DNA of 28,369 nt from Candidatus Eiseniibacteriota bacterium (GTDB lineage: Bacteria; Eisenbacteria; RBG-16-71-46; JAFGJU01). Below, in pieces: positions 1-6,969 of this stretch (positions are counted from its first letter, which is position 1; the number at the start of each line of letters is the position of its first letter). The translations under genes and the position numbers were made by a program. Under the pieces are notes generated by a model. The model was given only the letters and a program-made list of their open reading frames with translations, was not told the origin of the DNA and did not search any database. The stretch is from contig JAFGJU010000027.1 in NCBI GenBank assembly GCA_016928935.1, forward strand, positions 1 through 28,369, written 5' to 3'.

Positions 1-63
1 GAACGGGTGAGGGGCCGCAGTCAAGGCCCAGGCCCGGAACGGAGAAGACAGGATTCGGCATGA
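1..63 (+). CDS. Possible C-terminal tail of an upstream gene (partial)
   Basis: Frame 1 is open from the window edge to a TGA at 61-63, giving about 20 basic, low-complexity residues ending in QDSA. The stop overlaps the ATG of the next gene at 60 as ATGA, the same kind of coupling seen at 3272, 8034 and 15209 in this window. The stretch is too short to identify. In many bacteria HPr kinase lies just upstream of a mannose-type EIIA gene, and the HPr encoded here keeps the Ser46 target, so hprK is a reasonable guess but only a guess. The stretch could equally be non-coding leader. Confidence 0.35.
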   Translation, partial: ERVRGRSQGPGPERRRQDSA

Positions 64-437
64 GAAGGGCGCTGCTCGTGACGCACGGAAACCTCGGGGC
101 CGAGCTCTTGAGCACGGCGGAGCTGATAGTCGGGCCCCAGGGAGGGGTGGGCGTGCTGTCCAACAAGGAGCTCTCCTCCGAGAGTCTCTGCGAGGCCATA
201 CAGACCGAGCTTGCTGCGTACGGCAGCGACGAAACCATCATATTCTTGGACGTGGCCGGAGGGAGCTGTCTCTGCGCCTGCAGGACGGCTGATTGGGAGG
301 CGAAGAGGGTGAGGGTGATCTCCGGCGTCAACCTGCCGATGGTGCTGGAGTATTTCCACTACAGGGACAAGATGCCGTTCGACGAGCTGGTGGAGAGGGT
401 GGTGGCGAAGGGCAGGGTAGGAATCCAGACCATGTAG
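60..437 (+). CDS. PTS mannose-family EIIA component
   Basis: A 125-residue cytoplasmic EIIA domain of the mannose/fructose/sorbose PTS family. It would accept phosphate from phospho-HPr and pass it to EIIB. The hallmark is the N-terminal strand LLVTHGNLGAELL, in which His9 corresponds to the phosphorylated histidine of ManX-type EIIA (His10 in E. coli). The middle carries the expected acidic FLDVAGGS segment, followed by VISGVNLPMVLEY, which matches the family's conserved GxNLPM loop. Length is normal for a stand-alone EIIA. The ATG at 60 has AGGA six bases upstream and overlaps the end of a preceding open frame. The EIIB gene follows after 44 bases. Family assignment is strong; the sugar transported cannot be read from this domain. 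Confidence 0.9.
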   Translation: MRRALLVTHGNLGAELLSTAELIVGPQGGVGVLSNKELSSESLCEAIQTELAAYGSDETIIFLDVAGGSCLCACRTADWEAKRVRVISGVNLPMVLEYFHYRDKMPFDELVERVVAKGRVGIQTM

Positions 438-481
438 TCCGCCGGTCGGTTCGGCCGCCGGGCCTTGCATCCGGGAACCAC

Positions 482-1015
482 ATGAGATTGGTGCTCACTC
501 GAATAGACGACAGATTGCTTCACGCCCAGGTGGCCCTGGGTTGGGTGGGGGCGCTGTCTCCCGACGTGGTCGTCGTGGCGGACGACAAGCTGGCCGAGAA
601 CCGACGCCTCCTCCCGCTCATGCGCATGAGCCTTCCCTCCGAGGTGGAGCTGGTGGTGGCGGGTGTTGAGGAATCGGCCGGGTTGCTCAGGCAGGCCGAC
701 TCCGACACGAGGAAGTGCATACTTGTCGTGAGGACGCCGGCGGAGGCGGTCCGCATCCTGGAAGCGGGGGTGCGAGTGCGGGCGGTCAACGTGGGCGGCA
801 TGCACTTTGCCCAGGGAAAGGTGAGGCTCCTGCCGTACGTGTACGTCGACCGGCAGGACGTGCAGGCTCTGGAGCACCTGTCGTCTCGGGACGTTGAGCT
901 GACGGCGCAGGACGTGCCCGGGAACCCGTCCTACGACTTGAAGAAGCTCCTGGAGGATGCCGGGCTCGGCGGGCCTGGGTTTCTCACAGAGGAGCCCGGG
1001 CGGTCAAGAGATTGA
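482..1015 (+). CDS. PTS mannose/fructose/sorbose-family EIIB component
   Basis: A 177-residue EIIB domain that receives phosphate from EIIA and transfers it to the incoming sugar at the EIIC-EIID membrane complex. The N-terminal motif RIDDRLLHAQVALGW is diagnostic; His14 is the expected phosphorylation site, equivalent to the RIDDRLIHGQV histidine of E. coli ManX and B. subtilis LevE. The family segment VNVGGMHF, followed by YVYVDRQDVQALEHL, is also present. The ATG at 482 is chosen because the domain begins right at it; in-frame sequence extends upstream but overlaps the EIIA gene without homology. The ribosome site is weak (GGGA). The last 20 residues are a Gly/Arg-rich tail. Next is a GH57 enzyme gene rather than EIIC, which is unusual. 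Confidence 0.92.
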   Translation: MRLVLTRIDDRLLHAQVALGWVGALSPDVVVVADDKLAENRRLLPLMRMSLPSEVELVVAGVEESAGLLRQADSDTRKCILVVRTPAEAVRILEAGVRVRAVNVGGMHFAQGKVRLLPYVYVDRQDVQALEHLSSRDVELTAQDVPGNPSYDLKKLLEDAGLGGPGFLTEEPGRSRD

Positions 1016-1064
1016 CGAGGACGCCGCGGGGCGCGCTCACGCTGGAAAGGGGTAAGGTCGACAC

Positions 1065-3275
1065 TTGAGCAAGATAGACTTCGTGTTCTGTGTTCACAAC
1101 CACCAACCGGTCGGGAACTTCGGGTTCGTGCTGGAGGAGGCCTACACGAAGGCCTACTTTCCGTTTCTGCAAGTCCTGTCCGAGCATCCCACGGTGAAGG
1201 CCGTGCTGCACAACAGCGGGGCGCTGCTGGAGTGGGTCAAGAGCCACCGGCCCGAGTACTTCGAGCTGGTGCGCCGGCTGACGTCGCGCGGGCAGCTCGA
1301 GCTTCTGACGGGCGGGTTTTACGAGCCCGTGATGCCCTCGGTGCCCGACGCGGACAAGATAGGCCAGACCAGGAAACTGACCGAGTACGTCGAGCAGAAC
1401 CTCGGCTTCGCGCCCAGGGGCCTCTGGCTTGCGGAGAGGGTCTGGGAGCCCTCTTTGCCCGGCGCCCTGGCGGCTGCCGGAGTCGAGTACACCGTGGTGG
1501 ACGACTCCCATTTCAAGAGCGCCGGGCTCGCAGACCGCGACCTGCTGGGTTACTACTTGACGGAGGACCAGGGCGCCGTGGTCAGAGTGTTCTCGGGCAG
1601 CAAGCGGCTCCGGTACCTCATACCTTACGCAGAGCCGGAGGAGACACTGGCGTATTTCCGAGAGAACTGCTCCGAGGAGGGTGGGAGGTTGCTCGTCTTC
1701 GCCGACGACGGTGAAAAGTTCGGAGTGTGGCCGGGCACTCACTCGCTCTGCTACGAGAGAAAGTGGCTGGAGAGGTTCATGGTCGCTCTGGAGCAGAACA
1801 GCCAGTGGGTGCGCACTGTCACGTTTTCGGAATACATGTCGGAGCACAGACCTCTGGGGTGGGTCTTCCTGCCCACGGCCTCGTACGCAGAGATGATGGA
1901 ATGGAGTCTTCCGGTGGAGGCACAGCTCAAGTACGGCGCTTTCCTGGCGAGACTCAAGGAGCGCGGCGAAGCAGGCGAATACGAGAGCTTCGTCAAGGGC
2001 GGTTTCTGGAGGAACTTTTTCAGCCGCTATCCCGAGAGCAACTGGATGCACAAGCGGATGCTGTTCGGCAGGCGTGTCGTCGCGTCAGCCGGGGGCAGAG
2101 CCATAACGCCCGAGCTCAGGGCCTCGGCGATGAACGAGGTCTGGAGAGCCCAGTGCAACTGCGCCTACTGGCATGGCGTCTTCGGCGGCCTGTACCTCCC
2201 CCACCTGAGGGAGGCCATATACCGCCACCTTATTCGAGCAGAGAACATGCTCCTGGACGCGGAGCGAGACGTGACAAGTCTGGCCGGCCTGGCGGGTCCG
2301 GACTCACCCGTGCTGAGGACGGACGTGGACGGAGACGGCGACACGGAGGTGGTCCTTTCCAACAGGGAGTCCGCTTTCTACGTCTCGCCTGCCGGGGGTG
2401 GGGTCCTCGTCGAGGCGGACCACAGGGGCAGGGAGCTTAACCTCCTCAACAACCTGGCCCGACGCAGAGAGGCCTACCACAGCCGCGTGGAGCCGGCGGA
2501 ACGCCAGGAAGAGGACGGGAAGGTGGCAAGCATCCACGATTCGATGAGCGCCAAAGAGGCGCATCTCGACAGGTTCCTCAAGTACGACCGACTCCCTCGC
2601 GCCTGCCTCTTGGACCACTTTCTGTCACCGGGAGTGACTCTGGACGAGGTCGTTTCTGATTCGTTCGAGGAGCTGGGCAATCTTACCCGAGCCGCGTACT
2701 CCGAGCGGCCTGCCGGCCGGAAGGGTGAAATTCTCATGTTCGCCTCCGGCGCCGTGCGCTGCGGAGGGACAAGGGCCTGCCTCAGCGTGGAGAAGGCGCT
2801 TTCCGTTCCCCAGCGCGGAGCGGCGCTGACGGTCGAATACAGGTTGAGGTTCGAGGAAGCGCTACAGTCGGAAGTGCTCTTTGCCGTCGAGTTCAACCTG
2901 CATTTCTCCTCTCCCGCGGGAGCCGGCGCCTTGGTCGAAAATCGGTCTTCCGTCCGGTCCGAGCTGCCGCTGGACAGGCCCGCTGAACTGGTCGGGCCTC
3001 GGAGTCTCAGAGTGACGGACGGCAACTTCCGTCTCACTGCTTCGCTGTTCGTGGAAGACGCGACGCGATTGTGGCATTTTCCGGTGGAGACTGTGTCGTT
3101 GTCCGAGGGCGGATTGGAACGGGTGTACCAGGCGACATGCCTGATGCCTGCGTGGTCGTTGGAGCCCGGCCTGCGGGAGAAGACGGTTCGGATAGGCCTG
3201 TCACTGGATGAAGACCGGCCCGAACGCGTCTCCGGGACCGACTCCGGCGAAGTCAAAGCCAGGATTTCCAGGTGA
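1065..3275 (+). CDS. GH57 4-alpha-glucanotransferase / alpha-amylase
   Basis: A 736-residue glycoside hydrolase family 57 enzyme of the glucanotransferase type (GH57 barrel, then DUF1925 and DUF1926-like parts). It should cleave alpha-1,4-glucans and transfer segments, or hydrolyse them. The N-terminal VHNHQP motif is present. The nucleophile is Glu124 in WLAERVWEP and the general acid Asp214 in FADDGEKFG, nearly the positions reported for the Thermococcus litoralis enzyme (123 and 214). An acidic DVDGDGDTE loop near residue 425 may bind calcium. The C-terminal beta domain includes LNNLARRREAYH and LPRACLLDHFL. The protein is somewhat longer than the roughly 660-residue archaeal enzymes. There is no signal peptide, so it is cytoplasmic. 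The start is TTG, preceded by a GGAAAGGGG purine tract. The TGA overlaps the GTG of the EIIC gene by four bases, so the two are probably co-translated. Confidence 0.9.
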   Translation: MSKIDFVFCVHNHQPVGNFGFVLEEAYTKAYFPFLQVLSEHPTVKAVLHNSGALLEWVKSHRPEYFELVRRLTSRGQLELLTGGFYEPVMPSVPDADKIGQTRKLTEYVEQNLGFAPRGLWLAERVWEPSLPGALAAAGVEYTVVDDSHFKSAGLADRDLLGYYLTEDQGAVVRVFSGSKRLRYLIPYAEPEETLAYFRENCSEEGGRLLVFADDGEKFGVWPGTHSLCYERKWLERFMVALEQNSQWVRTVTFSEYMSEHRPLGWVFLPTASYAEMMEWSLPVEAQLKYGAFLARLKERGEAGEYESFVKGGFWRNFFSRYPESNWMHKRMLFGRRVVASAGGRAITPELRASAMNEVWRAQCNCAYWHGVFGGLYLPHLREAIYRHLIRAENMLLDAERDVTSLAGLAGPDSPVLRTDVDGDGDTEVVLSNRESAFYVSPAGGGVLVEADHRGRELNLLNNLARRREAYHSRVEPAERQEEDGKVASIHDSMSAKEAHLDRFLKYDRLPRACLLDHFLSPGVTLDEVVSDSFEELGNLTRAAYSERPAGRKGEILMFASGAVRCGGTRACLSVEKALSVPQRGAALTVEYRLRFEEALQSEVLFAVEFNLHFSSPAGAGALVENRSSVRSELPLDRPAELVGPRSLRVTDGNFRLTASLFVEDATRLWHFPVETVSLSEGGLERVYQATCLMPAWSLEPGLREKTVRIGLSLDEDRPERVSGTDSGEVKARISR

Positions 3276-3967
3276 AAGAAGTTCTTCTTGTCTGTCTGGC
3301 GGGCGGAGTCTGCGCGTTGGACACGACTGCGGCCTGGCAGGTCATGCTCAGCCAGCCGCTCGTCAGCGCCTCGATCGCGGGTCTTCTCACCGGCGCTCCA
3401 GCGACCGGAGCCGCCGTGGGCGTCCTGCTCCAGATGCTGTGGTCGGGCTCCATTCCCGTGGGCGCGCGGCCCATGCCCGACGCTCCGGTCGCCTCCGTGA
3501 GCGGAGTCTGGTTCGCGTCGGCCCTGCTCGATTGTCGTCCGGACTTCCCCGTTCCGCTGGCTCAGATTGCAGGCGTGGCGGCGGCGTTGGGGGTGGCTCT
3601 CGTCGGAAGGGAAACCATAATGCTGGAAAGAGAGCTCAACCGGAGGCTCTTCGCCCGTTTTCTGACCCGCCTCAAGACGGGCCGGGTGGGGGACCCCGGC
3701 GGCGTGCAGCTCGCGGGCGCGGCCCTGGCCTTTTCGCGGGGCTTCGCGCTCTGTTTAGTCGCAATCGGCTTACTGACGGCTCTGACAGGGCCTGCGTGCA
3801 GGCTCGCGCCGCCCGCGGCCTGCACGGGAGCTCACGCCACTGTTCTCGTGGGAGCCCTGGGAGTGGGCGTGCTTTTCAACACGTTTGTGCGCAGGTCGAG
3901 GACTCGACTGGCGGCTTTTGCCGGCGGCCTCGTGTTCGCGTTCCTGCTCCGTGATGTTCTGGGTTGA
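3272..3967 (+). CDS. PTS mannose-family EIIC membrane component
   Basis: A 231-residue hydrophobic protein matching EIIC of the mannose/sorbose PTS family, the membrane subunit that forms the sugar path together with EIID. The conserved stretch runs from SQPLVSASIAGLLTGAP through LLQMLWSGSIPVGARPMPD, equivalent to the family's GxxLELxWxGxxPVGA-PD region. Several membrane segments can be seen: residues about 3-20, 28-60, 72-100, 148-170 and 185-230. Between them lies a charged loop with RETIMLERELNRR. The start is GTG within a GTGA overlap with the GH57 stop, and EIID follows directly. Length is slightly short of the 250-270 typical of the family. Substrate is unknown. Confidence 0.88.
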   Translation: MKEVLLVCLAGGVCALDTTAAWQVMLSQPLVSASIAGLLTGAPATGAAVGVLLQMLWSGSIPVGARPMPDAPVASVSGVWFASALLDCRPDFPVPLAQIAGVAAALGVALVGRETIMLERELNRRLFARFLTRLKTGRVGDPGGVQLAGAALAFSRGFALCLVAIGLLTALTGPACRLAPPAACTGAHATVLVGALGVGVLFNTFVRRSRTRLAAFAGGLVFAFLLRDVLG

Positions 3968-3978
3968 GGATTGACCCG

Positions 3979-4740
3979 ATGAGCGAGAAGAGGATAGGAA
4001 GGGCCGCGGTGCTGGGGCTGTTGGCGCGCTCGTTTTACCTCCAGGCGGCCTGGAACTATGAGACGCTGCAGGCGCCGGGGTTTGCGCACGCGCTTTTCCC
4101 CGTGGGCAGGAAGCTCTCGCCGGACCGCGAACGATTCGAGCAATTCGCGGAGCGTCACACGGCATTGTTCAACTCAAACCCCGTCATGGCCTCCTACGTC
4201 ATCGGGACAGCGGCCAAGATGGAGGAGGAAGTGGCGGCCGGACGCTCTGCGGGCGAAGACGTCACCGTCATGAAGAATGCCCTGGCGATCCCGCTGGCGG
4301 CTGCCGGAGACAGGTTCTTCTGGGCCACGCTGAGGCCTCTCGCAGGGCTGCTCGGCGTGCTGGTGGCCGGTGCGGGGGGAGTGTTGGGTGCGCTGGTGCT
4401 GCTCGCGCTGTATAACGTGTATCACCTCTACTACCGGGTCCGCGGCGTGGTCAGGGGCTACACTCTCGGGCCGGAAATAGTGAACGAGGTCATGCGCCTC
4501 AACCTGGTGGGCCTGAGCGCCCAGCTGGGCACGCTGGGGGCGTTTTTCTTGGGGGTGTTGTTTGTGGCGGCCGGCCTGGCTTGGTCGGAGGGCAGGGTGG
4601 GCCCTGCCTTCTTCGCGTTTGCCGGCATGGCGCTGGTGGTCGGCCTGCTGCCCGACGCATTCCAGAAGAGAATCACAGAGGTGGCCCTTTGCGCGACTGT
4701 GGCGGCCTGCTTTTTGACAGCCCTGGGCGTTCTGAGTTAA
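3979..4740 (+). CDS. PTS mannose-family EIID membrane component
   Basis: A 253-residue EIID subunit, partner of EIIC in the mannose-type permease. The N-terminal half contains the family signatures ARSFYLQAAWNYETLQ, GFAHALFPVGRKL, FNSNPVMASYVIG, and an EEEVAAG segment leading to a long NALAIPLAAAGDRFFW region. Hydrophobic segments occupy the C-terminal half. I place the start at ATG 3979 because GAGGA lies eight bases upstream; a TTG at 3964 overlapping the EIIC stop (TTGA) would add five residues but has no ribosome site. The stop TAA at 4738-4740 sits inside a candidate -10 box for the downstream HPr gene. Confidence 0.9.
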   Translation: MSEKRIGRAAVLGLLARSFYLQAAWNYETLQAPGFAHALFPVGRKLSPDRERFEQFAERHTALFNSNPVMASYVIGTAAKMEEEVAAGRSAGEDVTVMKNALAIPLAAAGDRFFWATLRPLAGLLGVLVAGAGGVLGALVLLALYNVYHLYYRVRGVVRGYTLGPEIVNEVMRLNLVGLSAQLGTLGAFFLGVLFVAAGLAWSEGRVGPAFFAFAGMALVVGLLPDAFQKRITEVALCATVAACFLTALGVLS

Positions 4741-4743
4741 TAT
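4714..4743 (+). promoter_or_regulatory. Candidate sigma70-type promoter for HPr-EI
   Basis: A perfect TTGACA lies at 4714-4719 at the 3' end of the EIID gene, followed by an 18-base spacer and TAATAT at 4738-4743 (four of six matches to TATAAT). Such AT-rich boxes are rare in this GC-rich DNA. Transcription would start near 4750, leaving a leader of about 115 bases before the HPr ATG. This fits the unusually long 124-base gap at this point in an otherwise compact gene cluster. Confidence 0.5.
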
Positions 4744-4774
4744 GCTCTGTTTGCATTCCGGGCTACACGGGAAC

Positions 4775-4799
4775 CCCGGGGGAACGGAGCCGCCCCGGG
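4775..4799 (+). other. GC-rich inverted repeat in the HPr leader
   Basis: CCCGGGG (4775-4781) pairs perfectly with CCCCGGG (4793-4799) across an 11-base loop. Further CCGG-rich palindromic sequence follows to about 4830. There is no run of T after it, so it does not look like an intrinsic terminator. It could stabilise or regulate the HPr-EI leader, or be chance in GC-rich DNA. Confidence 0.35.
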
Positions 4800-4864
4800 C
4801 ACCCGGACTCGGCCGGCCGGAGCCGGGCTCGGACGGGATTGGGACACGCGCAAACCAAGAGAAG

Positions 4865-5128
4865 ATGGTTCAGAGGGTAGTCAAGGTCGTCAACGACCCG
4901 GGTATCCACTTGAGGTCCGCTTCCACGTTCGTGAAGACTGCGGGCCGCTTCAAGTCGGACGTGTGGGTCATGAAGGACGGGATAGAGGTTAACGGAAAGA
5001 GCATCCTGGGCGTCATATCGCTCGTCGCGGAATACGGCTCTTCCATAACGATCAGGGCCAAGGGGTCGGATGAGGCCGAGGCCGTCGCCGCCCTGGCGGA
5101 CCTGGTCGAGAACAGGTTCTACGAGTAG
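4865..5128 (+). CDS. ptsH: Phosphocarrier protein HPr
   Basis: An 87-residue HPr, the small cytoplasmic carrier that takes phosphate from Enzyme I and gives it to EIIA. The active-site loop DPGIHLRSAS places His15 and Arg17 exactly where the family has them. The usual Pro18 of the HARPA motif is Ser here. Ser46 lies in NGKSILGVISL, the regulatory site that HPr kinase/phosphorylase modifies in Firmicutes and many other phyla, so kinase control of this PTS is plausible. The ATG at 4865 is chosen because it gives a standard-length HPr; the in-frame extension to 4742 has no homology. The ribosome site is only a purine tract (AAGAGAAG). The EI gene follows after 40 bases. Confidence 0.93.
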   Translation: MVQRVVKVVNDPGIHLRSASTFVKTAGRFKSDVWVMKDGIEVNGKSILGVISLVAEYGSSITIRAKGSDEAEAVAALADLVENRFYE

Positions 5129-5168
5129 ACACGGCAACTGCGAGTAGGCACAGCGGGTTTTCTCAACT

Positions 5169-6929
5169 ATGGCAACTTTGGGACCCAGAGTGTTGCGCGG
5201 CGTCGCGGCGTCTCCAGGCATCGCGGTCGGTAAGGTTTACATCCTGGAGCTGGAAGAGCTGCACGTTAAGGAGAGGACTCTTTCTCCCGGTGAGATAGAG
5301 CCCGAGCTGGCAAGGTTTAAGGCCGCCCTTGCGGCTACCCGGGAGGATATACAGCAGGTAAAGGACACCATCAGGCAGGAGCTGGGCGCCGAGCAGGCCA
5401 AGGTGTTCGACGCGCATTTGCAGATACTGGACGACGTCGTGGCGGTCGAGGAGACCGTGCGCGTCATTCGGGAGGAGTCCAAGAACGCTGAGTTCGCTTA
5501 CAGGCGCACTCTGTCCAGGATCGCAGAGGAGTTCGACGCGCTGGAAGAGGAGCACTTCAGGAGCACGGCTGCCGACGTGCGCGACGTGAAGCGGCGGGTG
5601 ATAAGACACCTGCTGGGCAAGCCGCGCAGGAGTCTCGGAGACATCACCGGCCAGGTCGTGCTGGTGGCCCACGACCTGACGCCCAGCGAGGCCGCGTTCC
5701 TCAATCCTGACACCATTCTGGGCATCGCGACTGACTCGGGAGGCCGGACCTCGCACTCGGCAATCATGGCCCGCGCCCGCGGCATCCCCGCAGTGGTGGG
5801 CCTGAGGAACGCCACGCTGCACGTGAACCAGGGCGATACGCTTGCGGTGGACGGAAACCGCGGAATGGTGGAGGTTCACCCCGACGAGAAGGCCGTCAAG
5901 GACTACGCGAAGAGGCGCAGGAAATTCCTGAGACTGGAGGGGGCTCTCCTCCACATACGCGAACTGCCGGCAGTGACCCCCGACGGCAGGCAGATCGAGC
6001 TGTCGGCGAACATCGAGATGCCCGAGGAAGCGGAGCACGCCCTGGAGAGAGGGGCCAGAGGAATCGGCCTTTTCAGGACGGAGTTCTTCTACATGCGAAG
6101 CGCTCGGCTTCCGTCGGAGGAAGAGCAATACGAAGCATACCGGAAGGTGGCGGAGCTCATGCACCCGTACCCCGTCATCATCCGCACGGTAGACGTGGGA
6201 GGCGACAAGTTTGCGTCGTATCTCGGAACCGAACGGGAGAACAACCCTTTCCTTGGCTGGCGCGGCATCCGTTTTTCCCTGGAGCGCAGAGAGATATTCA
6301 AGATCCAGCTCAGGGCCATCTTCCGGGCGGCCGTGACCGGAAACGTGAAGCTGATGTTTCCGATGGTCTCCAGTCTGGACGAGCTCAGGCAAGCCAACGG
6401 CGTCTGCGCGGAGGTGAGGGAAGAGCTCAGGGCCAGGCGAGTGCCGTTCGGGGAGAACTTCGAGGTGGGGATAATGGCGGAGACTCCCGCAGCGGTGTTC
6501 ATAGCCGACTCGCTGGCCAGGGAGGCCGACTTCTTCAGCATAGGCACTAACGACCTGATTCAGTACACTCTCGCGGTGGACAGGGGCAACGAGAAGATAG
6601 CGCACCTGTATGAGCCCATGCACCCGGCCATCCTGAGGTCCATACGCACGCTCGTCGAAATGGGTCACAAGCACGACATCTGGGTGGGGGTCTGCGGAGA
6701 GATGTGCGGCGACCCCGCCGGGGCCGTGATTCTACTCGGGTTGGGACTGGACGAGTTCAGCACGAGCCCGTACCTGCTCCCGGAGATAAAGACGATTGTG
6801 CGTTCGGTGACCTACTCCGAGGCCAAAGAACTCGCCGAGACGGCGCTCTGTCTTTCCACGGCAGCCGACGTGAGAGACTTCGTGGAAGGGAAGATCGCCA
6901 GCCGGTTCCCGCAGATTGCTCTTCCCTGA
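5169..6929 (+). CDS. ptsI: PTS Enzyme I (PEP-protein phosphotransferase)
   Basis: A 586-residue Enzyme I, which uses phosphoenolpyruvate to phosphorylate itself and then HPr. It begins with the typical VLRGVAASPGIAVGK. The helical HPr-binding insert spans about residues 35-145. The swivelling domain carries the phospho-His motif GGRTSHSAIMARARGIPAVV with His196. The C-terminal TIM barrel shows FRTEFFYM, the LMFPMVSS strand, FFSIGTNDLIQY and the GVCGEMCGD motif whose Cys matches the active-site Cys502 of E. coli EI. Length is close to the usual 570-580. The ATG at 5169 has no clear ribosome site; GTG 5190 or TTG 5193 would start closer to the conserved domain and cannot be excluded. Confidence 0.96.
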   Translation: MATLGPRVLRGVAASPGIAVGKVYILELEELHVKERTLSPGEIEPELARFKAALAATREDIQQVKDTIRQELGAEQAKVFDAHLQILDDVVAVEETVRVIREESKNAEFAYRRTLSRIAEEFDALEEEHFRSTAADVRDVKRRVIRHLLGKPRRSLGDITGQVVLVAHDLTPSEAAFLNPDTILGIATDSGGRTSHSAIMARARGIPAVVGLRNATLHVNQGDTLAVDGNRGMVEVHPDEKAVKDYAKRRRKFLRLEGALLHIRELPAVTPDGRQIELSANIEMPEEAEHALERGARGIGLFRTEFFYMRSARLPSEEEQYEAYRKVAELMHPYPVIIRTVDVGGDKFASYLGTERENNPFLGWRGIRFSLERREIFKIQLRAIFRAAVTGNVKLMFPMVSSLDELRQANGVCAEVREELRARRVPFGENFEVGIMAETPAAVFIADSLAREADFFSIGTNDLIQYTLAVDRGNEKIAHLYEPMHPAILRSIRTLVEMGHKHDIWVGVCGEMCGDPAGAVILLGLGLDEFSTSPYLLPEIKTIVRSVTYSEAKELAETALCLSTAADVRDFVEGKIASRFPQIALP

Positions 6930-6969
6930 CGACACGGTCCGTCATTCACCCGTTCCAGGAGAAGTCGCC

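Noticed and set aside
4741..4864. N-terminal extension of HPr from ATG 4742
   Set aside because: The added 41 residues are Gly/Pro/Arg-rich, match no HPr, and overlap the promoter-like boxes and hairpin.
5163..6674. 503-codon minus-strand frame opposite ptsI
   Set aside because: Shadow of the Enzyme I gene; composition is non-protein-like and no motif is seen.
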